From: an uncultured Ignavibacteria bacterium
GTDB lineage: Bacteria > Bacteroidota > Ignavibacteria > Kapaibacteriales > UBA2268
DNA: 5,478 nucleotides
Assembly (NCBI GenBank): GCA_903911805.1
Contig: CAIWET010000317.1
Coordinates: 1-5,478 of the forward strand
Direction of reading: 5' to 3'
A program made the position numbers and the translations under genes. Below, piece by piece: positions 1 through 5,448 of this stretch. Each line of letters begins with the position of its first letter. Position 1 is the first letter of the stretch. A model generated the notes under the pieces. The model saw only the letters and a program-made list of their open reading frames with translations. It did not search any database and was not told the origin of the DNA.

Positions 1-15
1 AAATAAATAAAAAAA

Positions 16-330
16 ATGAAGACAAAAGCAGCCCAAAATAAAGCTAAAATGACTGATGATGAAATTGATTTAATTGCTAATAAATTCAAAGTATTATCAG
101 AAGTTTCACGAATGAAGATTATCAGATCTTTAGTTGTTGGTGAAAAGTGCGTTAGTGATATTATAAGTGATACTGGACTATTGCAAGCAAATGTATCAAA
201 ACAATTGAAATTGATGCTACTTAATGGAGTTCTATTAATGAGAAAATCAGGCTTACAAAGGTATTATTCAATTGCCGATCAGGCAATTATTAAAGTCTGC
301 TTAGCAATGTGTAATAGAGAAGAAGATTAA
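16..330 (+). CDS. ArsR-family winged-helix transcriptional regulator
   Basis: This 104-aa protein is a typical single-domain ArsR/SmtB-type dimeric repressor in size and layout. Residues about 19-40 form the first helices (the ANKFKVLSEVSRMKIIRSL stretch). Residues 44-70 hold the helix-turn-helix, with the family-typical recognition helix QANVSKQLKLM. Residues 71-86 form the beta-wing (GVLLMRKSGLQRYYSI), and 88-99 a C-terminal dimerisation helix. The classical ArsR metal motif (ELCVCD) is incomplete: the region reads EKCVSD with one cysteine (C45), and two more lie in the last helix (C95, C99, spaced CxxxC). The effector could be a metal, a thiol or persulfide signal, or nothing thiol-related; the sequence does not decide. 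The ATG at 16 is preceded by an A-rich leader with no Shine-Dalgarno sequence; a second ATG at codon 12 is possible. It converges on the icmF/toxin-antitoxin strand and shares a terminator with it. Its promoter lies outside the window, and its targets are unknown. Confidence 0.88.
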   Translation: MKTKAAQNKAKMTDDEIDLIANKFKVLSEVSRMKIIRSLVVGEKCVSDIISDTGLLQANVSKQLKLMLLNGVLLMRKSGLQRYYSIADQAIIKVCLAMCNREED

Positions 331-367
331 AAAATAAGCCCCAATTAAGGGGCTTATTTGTATTTTT
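329..367. terminator. Bidirectional intrinsic terminator between convergent genes
   Basis: An 11-bp perfect stem (332-342 pairing with 349-359, core AAGCCCC/GGGGCTT) closes a 6-nt AATTAA loop. On the + strand it is followed by T-runs at 357-359 and 363-367 and would end the ArsR transcript. On the - strand it is followed by six T's (complement of 329-334) and would end the leftward toxin-antitoxin and icmF transcripts. That - strand T-tract overlaps the ArsR stop codon, so the convergent units are packed tightly. Confidence 0.9.
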
Positions 368-378
368 ACTTAATGATT

Positions 379-401
379 TTACATACCTCTTCGGTATTTA
401 C
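379..401. repeat. 23-bp direct repeat, distal copy (duplicate of icmF 3' end)
   Basis: This copy is identical base for base to 949-971, exactly 570 bp away. The flanking bases differ on both sides (378 t versus 948 a; 402 a versus 972 c). It is non-coding and carries the same codons as the end of icmF, including a would-be stop at 381-379. It contains the short dyad ATACC-TCTTC-GGTAT (383-397). It sits 17 bp beyond the toxin stop and 19 nt before the terminator stem, where the native icmF end would be expected. Confidence 0.93.
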
Positions 402-418
402 ACAAATTATTGAATTAA

Positions 419-688
419 TTAGTATACTTCATCGTGGGATCCAATATCAATTAATGTAATTTTGGTATCACTTTCAAAATAAAATATAACTCTTAATGAA
501 TAATCAATTGAAAAACTCCAAAGATGATTCAATTTACCAACAAGTTTATGAGTTTTTAAAGAATTATTAAAAGGATTTTCATAAAATAAATCAATCTTCT
601 CCCAAAATTTTGATTCAACTTCAGGAGAAAATTTTATAATTTTTTTATAAGCTCGATTAAAAGAGCTAGAAAATCCAATTTCAATCAC
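419..688 (-). CDS. RelE/YafQ-like type II toxin (putative mRNA endonuclease)
   Basis: This 89-aa protein has the usual length of the RelE/ParE superfamily. An N-terminal helical hairpin (about residues 7-36, basic, RAYKKIIKF) is followed by the family's beta-sheet core: H47-KLVGKL (47-53), the LWSFSIDYSLRVIFYF strands (56-71) with a conserved-type arginine (R66), and the ending IDIGSHDEVY (80-89). The histidine in that ending (H85) corresponds in position to the catalytic C-terminal histidine of YafQ-type toxins. By family knowledge these cleave mRNA at the ribosome and are neutralised by the partner made from the upstream gene; a ParE-like gyrase-poisoning activity is the less likely alternative. 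The start is a GTG at 688-686, the only plausible initiator. It lies inside the end of the antitoxin gene (8-nt overlap, GTGATTGA), with AAGAAGG about 10 nt upstream. Overlap and gene order favour translational coupling. Confidence 0.88.
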   Translation of the reverse strand: MIEIGFSSSFNRAYKKIIKFSPEVESKFWEKIDLFYENPFNNSLKTHKLVGKLNHLWSFSIDYSLRVIFYFESDTKITLIDIGSHDEVY

Positions 689-890
689 TATCGAGTGCCC
701 TTCTTAAATCTTTAGAATTCTTATAATACTTTAATTGTTCAGATGAAATCTCGTTTCTACTTGCAATAAAATTTTGAAAAATATCATCACGATTTTCATC
801 AATTAAATACTTATCAATCAAATTTTTAAGTTCTATCTTCTCATCTTTCTGCAAAGATTGAATTTCTTCAACAATTTCAGCAAACGACAT
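681..890 (-). CDS. Antitoxin partner of the RelE/YafQ-like toxin
   Basis: This is a 69-aa acidic, mostly helical protein. Residues 1-28 (MSFAEIVEEIQSLQKDEKIE and following) form the helix-rich N-terminus common to small RelE-partner antitoxins annotated as hypothetical proteins. The C-terminal half (about 33-69, with SSEQLKYYKNSKDLRRAL) is likely the flexible part that wraps the toxin. I see no clear ribbon-helix-helix, Phd/YefM or Xre fold, so the antitoxin role rests mainly on gene order, size and the 8-nt overlap with the toxin. The start at 890 is chosen because GAGG (minus strand, 900-897) lies 6 nt upstream. The frame stays open back to a GTG at 974, but that extension would read through the 23-bp repeat and the promoter region and is not credible. 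It lies 58 bp after the icmF stop and has its own promoter candidate. Confidence 0.78.
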   Translation of the reverse strand: MSFAEIVEEIQSLQKDEKIELKNLIDKYLIDENRDDIFQNFIASRNEISSEQLKYYKNSKDLRRALDSD

Positions 891-912
891 TTTTAACCTC
901 ATATAATTTATT

Positions 913-948
913 TTTAAACAATATATTTTAAAAACTATTATGTTTAAA
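913..948 (-). promoter_or_regulatory. Putative toxin-antitoxin promoter with flanking inverted-repeat operator
   Basis: On the minus strand, a -35-like TTTAAA (948-943) and a -10-like TATATT (925-920) are separated by 17 bp and point at the antitoxin gene, giving a leader of roughly 25 nt. An 8-bp perfect inverted repeat, TTTAAACA (913-920) with TGTTTAAA (941-948), brackets the promoter core. That is a fitting place for autorepression by an antitoxin or toxin-antitoxin complex. The element ends exactly where the 23-bp repeat begins. The stretch is extremely A/T-rich, so such matches arise easily by chance. Confidence 0.45.
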
Positions 949-971
949 TTACATACCTCTTCGGTATTTAC
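949..971. repeat. 23-bp direct repeat, icmF-proximal copy
   Basis: This copy is identical to 379-401. On the minus strand it encodes the last two bases of codon G1073, codons K1074 to M1079 (KYRRGM) and the TAA stop. The C-terminus GGKYRRGM resembles the normal end of IcmF proteins (GG-x-YRR), so this appears to be the copy in the original reading frame. Insertion would have left the encoded protein unchanged. The dyad ATACC-TCTTC-GGTAT lies at 953-967. Confidence 0.93.
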
Positions 972-3900
972 CACCTATTTCATAAAGTACTTTGGTGATT
1001 TGTCCCATTGAGGCAAATTCTACTGTGTTCAATAATTCCTCAAAAACGTTTCCGTGAGTCAATGCAGCATATCTTAATCTATTAAGTGCATCTTCAACTT
1101 TATCTTTATTTCTTTCTTTGAAATTATTCAAATCAGTTAATCTGATTTGCTTTTCTTCTTCACTTGCACGTGTGATAACCATTTTTTCGTAAAGATTAAC
1201 CTCAGATTTTCTTAAGAATTTGTTCACTCCGATAATTGGATATTCGCCTGATTGCTTTTGGTATTCATAATACATTGATTGCTCTTGTATTTTAGAGCGT
1301 TGGTATTGAGTTTCCATAGCACCAAGAACGCCACCACGACGTGAGAGTCTTTCGAATTCTTGAAGAACAGCTTCCTCAACTAAATCAGTTAATTCTTCCA
1401 AAATGAATGAACCTTGATTAGGATTTTCATTTTTTAATAAACCAAATTCATTTGATAAAATCATCTGGATAGCAATTGACCTTCTTACTGATTCTTCTGT
1501 AGGAGTTGTAACTGCTTCATCATAAGAATTTGTATGCAAAGAATTGCAATTATCATAATATGCAATCAAACCCTGCAAAGTTGTACGAATATCATTGAAA
1601 TCAATTTCCTGAGCGTGCAAAGAACGACCTGAAGTTTGAATATGATATTTCAATCTCTGAGATGAATCATTTGCACCATAACGATTTTTCATCGCAACAG
1701 CCCAAATTCTGCGACTTACTCTTCCGATTACAGAATATTCAGGGTCCATACCATTTGAGAAGAAGAAGGATAGATTTGGAGCAAATTCATCTATTTTCAA
1801 TCCACGATTCAAGAAATATTCAACATAGGTGAAGCCATTTGCTAATGTGAAAGCCAATTGAGTAATTGGATTTGCACCAGCTTCAGCAATATGATATCCA
1901 CTTATCGAAAGTGAATAATATCCTTTTACGCGATTTTTTGATAAATATTCTTGCAAATCTCCAATCAATTTCATTGCAAAATCAATCGAGAATATACAAG
2001 TATTTTGTCCCTGATCTTCTTTTAGCATATCTGCTTGAACAGTTCCACGAAGACTTCTGATTGTATCGAGTTTTAAAGTTTGTTTTTCTTCTTCAGTTAA
2101 AGTTTTTCCAGTACTTTCAATTTTATTTAATTCTCTTTTATAAGCTGTAATAAAATAGAAAGCAACCATAATTGGAGCTGGAGCATTAATAGTCATTGAA
2201 ACAGATGTTAGAGGATCAGTTAAATTGAATCCTTTCATCAAAACATCCATATCATCAACTGTGCAAATGCTAACTCCACTTTCACCGATTTTTCCATAAA
2301 CATCTGGCTCAACTGCAGGATCTTCAGCATAAAGAGTAATACCATCAAAAGCTACGGATAAACGCTTTGCATCATCATCATTTGATAGATAATGGAAACG
2401 TGTATTAGTTCTTTCAGGTCCACCTTCACCGGCAAATTGTCTGCGAGGGTCTTCTGTTGTACGTTTAAAAGGAAATACACCAGCTGTATAAGGAAAATAA
2501 CCAGGAAGATTTTCTTTATAATAGAATTTTGTTAATTCATAATTCGACTGGAATTTAGGCATCGCAACTTTAGGAATTGGAGTGCCAGATAAACTCTTTG
2601 TATATAAATTTATGCTAAATTCTTTTGATTGAATCTTATATTTTAGAGTTTCTTGTTGATAACAATTCCTGGTTTCCTCCCAAGTAGATAAAAATTTCTT
2701 TGTATCATCTTTCAGATTTTCCCAAGTAGAATCAGCAAGTGATTTAATTTCAGAATTATTAGATAATTCAGCAGATTTCACCAAAGCTTGATAATTAAAG
2801 GCTTTTTGTGCTTCTTCTTCAACATTAGTATGATAATTTCTAACTGTTTCAGCTATTTCAGCAAGATATGTAATTCGCTTATTGTCGAGTAATCCAAAAT
2901 CTTTGGAAATCTTGGTTGGAAGTAAATCAATTAAATCTGATTTTGTCTCAATCTTTAGATTCAAAACTGACTCAATTTTTGATAATAGAGTTTTAAATAA
3001 TCTATTAACTCCAGGATTATTGAATTGATTGCTTGAGCAAGCAAAAACTGGCAAATCCATATCTTCCAAAGCAATATTCATTGGACCATCAACCTTACGG
3101 TTTCTGATAAAATTAATCATTACTTCGCGATATGCATCTTCAGAGCCGATTTTCTCAAACTTATTTATTGCAATAAATTCAGCTTTATCTAACATATCAA
3201 TCTTTTCTAATTGAGATGGTGCACCAAATTCTGCAGTCATTACGTACATTGAAGAATCTACTATATCAACAACTGCACTATCGCCTTGACCAATTCCTGG
3301 TGTTTCTACAATTATTAAATCAAATCCTGCTGACTTAAGAACAGCAATAGAATCTTCAATTGATGAGCTAATTTCGCGGCTTCCGCGAGCAGCTAAACTT
3401 CTAAAGAATATTCTGCCATTATAAATCTGATTATATCTGATTCTATCGCCTAATAAAGCGCCACCTGTTGTAGATTTTGATGGGTCAACAGCCAAAATAC
3501 CAACAGTTAATTTTTCAGTAAAAGTTAAAAATTTTCCAATTATCTCATCAATCAATGAACTTTTTCCTGCTCCGCCAGTACCGGTTACTCCAAGAACAAA
3601 AGATTTCTTTTTATCAGAATTCTTATAAATTTCGCGATATTTATTTAATAATGCATCATTTTCGATATTTGTATCAAAGAAAGTAATTTGTTTTGATAAG
3701 GAATACGAATGTGAAATATCATTATTAGAAATTAATTGTGCTGTTGGTTCCTCAGTAGCAATTACTTTTGATTCGATAGCACTTGTGATTCTTGCTATAA
3801 TATCATCTGAAATGCCATCAATACCAATTTTTTGTCCATCGGAAGCGTGATAAATGCGAGTAACGCCATATTCTTCTAATGCTTGAATTTCTTCAGGAAG

Positions 3901-4188
3901 AATAACTCCACCACCACCACCAAATACTAATTTGTTGCCAGCACCATTTTCTCTTAATAGGTCAACTAAATACTTGAAATACTCATTATGCCCACCCTGA
4001 TAAGAAGAAATGAGTATTGCATCAACATCTTCTTGAAGAGCGGCTGTTGTAACTTCTCTAACTGAGCGGTTATGTCCTAAATGAACTACTTCTGCTCCTC
4101 TTTTTTGCAATAATCTACGAAATAGATTAATGGAAACATCGTGCCCATCAAATAAAGCTGCCGCTGTTAAAACTTTTATTTTTTTCAT
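949..4188 (-). CDS. icmF: Fused isobutyryl-CoA mutase (IcmF), adenosylcobalamin-dependent
   Basis: This 1079-aa protein has the three-part IcmF architecture. Residues 1-135 are the B12-binding domain, with DGHD (14-17, H16 the likely lower cobalt ligand), ISSYQGGH (60-67) and the glycine run 90-94. Residues about 195-410 are a MeaB/ArgK-like G-protein chaperone domain, with Walker A GTGGAGKS (203-210), VDPSKSTTGGALLGDR (234-249), ETPG (295-298) and a base-recognition loop NKFE (342-345) where NKxD is usual. A helical linker (about 430-530) leads to the mutase TIM barrel (about 545-1079). Substrate-pocket residues point to isobutyryl-CoA: F572 (AGVFPFKR) and Q728 (GQNT) take the places of the Tyr and Arg that bind the carboxylate in methylmalonyl-CoA mutase. 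The reaction is isobutyryl-CoA to or from n-butyryl-CoA, in the cytosol; the family can also act on isovaleryl/pivalyl-CoA. The ATG at 4188 follows an A-rich leader without a clear Shine-Dalgarno sequence. It is 26 bp downstream of acd, almost certainly the same operon. Confidence 0.96.
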   Translation of the reverse strand: MKKIKVLTAAALFDGHDVSINLFRRLLQKRGAEVVHLGHNRSVREVTTAALQEDVDAILISSYQGGHNEYFKYLVDLLRENGAGNKLVFGGGGGVILPEEIQALEEYGVTRIYHASDGQKIGIDGISDDIIARITSAIESKVIATEEPTAQLISNNDISHSYSLSKQITFFDTNIENDALLNKYREIYKNSDKKKSFVLGVTGTGGAGKSSLIDEIIGKFLTFTEKLTVGILAVDPSKSTTGGALLGDRIRYNQIYNGRIFFRSLAARGSREISSSIEDSIAVLKSAGFDLIIVETPGIGQGDSAVVDIVDSSMYVMTAEFGAPSQLEKIDMLDKAEFIAINKFEKIGSEDAYREVMINFIRNRKVDGPMNIALEDMDLPVFACSSNQFNNPGVNRLFKTLLSKIESVLNLKIETKSDLIDLLPTKISKDFGLLDNKRITYLAEIAETVRNYHTNVEEEAQKAFNYQALVKSAELSNNSEIKSLADSTWENLKDDTKKFLSTWEETRNCYQQETLKYKIQSKEFSINLYTKSLSGTPIPKVAMPKFQSNYELTKFYYKENLPGYFPYTAGVFPFKRTTEDPRRQFAGEGGPERTNTRFHYLSNDDDAKRLSVAFDGITLYAEDPAVEPDVYGKIGESGVSICTVDDMDVLMKGFNLTDPLTSVSMTINAPAPIMVAFYFITAYKRELNKIESTGKTLTEEEKQTLKLDTIRSLRGTVQADMLKEDQGQNTCIFSIDFAMKLIGDLQEYLSKNRVKGYYSLSISGYHIAEAGANPITQLAFTLANGFTYVEYFLNRGLKIDEFAPNLSFFFSNGMDPEYSVIGRVSRRIWAVAMKNRYGANDSSQRLKYHIQTSGRSLHAQEIDFNDIRTTLQGLIAYYDNCNSLHTNSYDEAVTTPTEESVRRSIAIQMILSNEFGLLKNENPNQGSFILEELTDLVEEAVLQEFERLSRRGGVLGAMETQYQRSKIQEQSMYYEYQKQSGEYPIIGVNKFLRKSEVNLYEKMVITRASEEEKQIRLTDLNNFKERNKDKVEDALNRLRYAALTHGNVFEELLNTVEFASMGQITKVLYEIGGKYRRGM

Positions 4189-4214
4189 TATTTATTTTAA
4201 AATTTATCTACAAA

Positions 4215-5357
4215 TTAATCAGCTAATAGAGTTCTTGCAATTACTAATCTTTGAATTTCTGAAGTACCTTCATAAATTTCAGTGATTTTTGCATCTCTAT
4301 AATATCTTTCAACATTGAAATCTTCAGTATATCCATAACCCCCAAAGATTTGGATAGCTTTGCGTGCGCAATCCATTGCAACTTCTGATGCTTTTAATTT
4401 AGCAGCAGCAGCTTCTTTGGAATAAACCATTTTTCTATCTTTCATAATAGAAGCACGATAAACCAATAATCTTGCAGCTTCGTATTCTACCCACATATCA
4501 GCAAGCATCCATTGAATTGCTTGATTGTTTGAGATTGGTTGGTCAAATTGGAATCTTTCTTTAGAGTATTTTATTGAATCTTCAATACAAGCTTTTGCAA
4601 TGCCTAGTGCTTGAGAAGCAATACCTAAACGTCCACCGTCTAAAGTTACCATTGATACTTTAAAGCCTGAATTCAAATCTCCAAGCATTTGTGTTTTTGG
4701 AATTCTTACGTTTTCTAATATTATTTCAGCTGTTGATGAACTTTTAATACCAAGTTTTTTCTCAACTTTGCCGATTTTGTAACCAGGAGTTTCTTTGTCA
4801 ACAATAAAAGCTGTTAAGCCTCTTGTTTTTTTAGAAGAATCTGTTGAAGCAATTAGAATAAAAACGTCAGCTTCTTTACCATTTGTTGCAAATAATTTAG
4901 AACCATTCAAAATCCATTCATCGCCATCTAAAACAGCTGTAGTTTTAGTTGCACCAGCATCTGAGCCAGCACCAGCTTCAGTTAATGAGAATGAACCAAT
5001 TTTATTACCTGACAATAAATCTGGCAAATATCTTTGTTTTTGTTCTTCTGTACCAAAACGGAAAATTGGGTCGCAAACCAATGAAGAATGAGCAGAAATG
5101 ATAACGCCAGTTGAAGCGCAATATCGTGAAATTTCTTCGATTGCCAAGAAATAAGAAACGAAATCCATACCTGATCCACCATATTCACTTGGGTAAGCAA
5201 TACCCATTAAGCCTAATTCACCAGCTTCTTTGATGATTTCAGCTGGGAATCTGTGATTTCTTTCGTTTTCTGATGCTTCAGGTGCAATTCTTTCTTTTGC
5301 GAATTTTGCAACCATATCTTTTAACATTAACTGTTCTTCTGTAAGTAAAAAGTCCAT
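4215..5357 (-). CDS. Acyl-CoA dehydrogenase, short-chain (butyryl-CoA) type
   Basis: This complete 380-aa protein has the full length and layout of the short/medium-chain acyl-CoA dehydrogenase family. Residues 1-115 are the N-terminal helical domain. Residues about 120-230 are the beta-barrel, with FSLTEAGAGSDAGA (123-136), the FAD/substrate signature. Residues 231-380 are the C-terminal four-helix domain, with RFQFDQPISNNQAIQ (268-282) and IFGGYGY (337-343) contacting FAD across the dimer interface. The catalytic base is the glutamate in IYEGT (E363), the short-chain/butyryl position. It is a soluble FAD enzyme that inserts the alpha-beta double bond into acyl-CoA and passes electrons to electron-transfer flavoprotein. 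Being directly upstream of icmF suggests it oxidises the butyryl-CoA that IcmF makes; isobutyryl-CoA or other short chains remain possible, since chain length cannot be settled by eye. The ATG at 5357 is supported by AAAGGA 6 nt upstream. Confidence 0.93.
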   Translation of the reverse strand: MDFLLTEEQLMLKDMVAKFAKERIAPEASENERNHRFPAEIIKEAGELGLMGIAYPSEYGGSGMDFVSYFLAIEEISRYCASTGVIISAHSSLVCDPIFRFGTEEQKQRYLPDLLSGNKIGSFSLTEAGAGSDAGATKTTAVLDGDEWILNGSKLFATNGKEADVFILIASTDSSKKTRGLTAFIVDKETPGYKIGKVEKKLGIKSSSTAEIILENVRIPKTQMLGDLNSGFKVSMVTLDGGRLGIASQALGIAKACIEDSIKYSKERFQFDQPISNNQAIQWMLADMWVEYEAARLLVYRASIMKDRKMVYSKEAAAAKLKASEVAMDCARKAIQIFGGYGYTEDFNVERYYRDAKITEIYEGTSEIQRLVIARTLLAD

Positions 5358-5363
5358 TTTGAG

Positions 5364-5369
5364 TCCTTT
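5364..5369 (-). promoter_or_regulatory. Ribosome binding site of the acyl-CoA dehydrogenase gene
   Basis: The minus strand reads AAAGGA, 6 nt before the ATG at 5357. It is one of only two good Shine-Dalgarno matches in the window (the other is GAGG before the antitoxin). It fixes the operon's first start and contrasts with the A-rich, SD-less leaders of icmF and the ArsR gene. Confidence 0.65.
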
Positions 5370-5405
5370 AATAATATTTAATAAAATTATATTTTAGCAA
5401 ATTCA

Positions 5406-5448
5406 ATTATACAAAAATAAATAAAATTTCACTTTTAATTTGTATAAT
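5406..5448. promoter_or_regulatory. Putative acd-icmF promoter within a 10-bp inverted repeat
   Basis: ATTATACAAA (5406-5415) and TTTGTATAAT (5439-5448) are perfect reverse complements with a 23-bp spacer; their centres are 33 bp apart, about three helical turns. Each arm carries a perfect TATAAT, one on the minus strand (5411-5406) pointing at acd and one on the plus strand (5443-5448) pointing out of the window. This could be a pair of divergent promoters, an operator, or both. No good -35 lies 17 bp upstream of either box. The remainder of 5358-5478 is A/T-rich and holds no gene; I see no recognisable cobalamin riboswitch, though the leader visible here is too short for one. Confidence 0.4.

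Larger units (their letters stand above)
379..971 (-). mobile_element. Candidate toxin-antitoxin cassette inserted at the 3' end of icmF
   Basis: The segment is bounded by perfect 23-bp direct repeats and contains only a toxin-antitoxin operon, its promoter region and 17 bp after the toxin stop. By hand count the 547 bp between the repeats hold about 125 G/C (23%), compared with about 37% in seven sampled 60-base lines of icmF. One repeat copy is the functional end of icmF; the other is a stray duplicate next to the terminator, which is the pattern left by insertion with target duplication or by site-specific integration at a gene end. No convincing terminal inverted repeats, transposase or integrase are visible. 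The mechanism is therefore unknown, and calling the segment mobile is inference. Confidence 0.6.

Noticed and set aside
402..948. Classical insertion sequence or transposon
   Set aside because: There is no transposase, and the inner ends (ACAAATTATTG and TTTAAACATAATAG) do not form convincing terminal inverted repeats. A 23-bp target duplication would also be unusually long for most insertion sequences.
379..971. CRISPR-like or tandem repeat array
   Set aside because: There are only two copies, 570 bp apart with protein-coding genes between them, and no regular spacer structure.
891..974. N-terminal extension of the antitoxin frame to a GTG at 974
   Set aside because: It would translate the icmF stop-codon repeat and the promoter-like A/T-rich leader. 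The ATG at 890 has a good Shine-Dalgarno sequence 6 nt upstream, and the extension looks unlike protein.
1866..2060. Short open frame on the + strand inside icmF
   Set aside because: It is antisense to a well-conserved part of the mutase barrel, has no ribosome binding site and no family resemblance. The same applies to the + strand frame at 3029-3214.
949..4188. Methylmalonyl-CoA mutase fused to its chaperone
   Set aside because: The pocket residues F572 and Q728, plus the order B12 domain - G-protein - mutase domain, match IcmF. Methylmalonyl-CoA mutase has Tyr and Arg there and a C-terminal B12 domain.
4795..5091. Open frame on the + strand within the acyl-CoA dehydrogenase gene
   Set aside because: It is the mirror of conserved dehydrogenase coding sequence. 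The minus-strand frame at 4982-5200 is likewise an out-of-frame shadow of the same gene.
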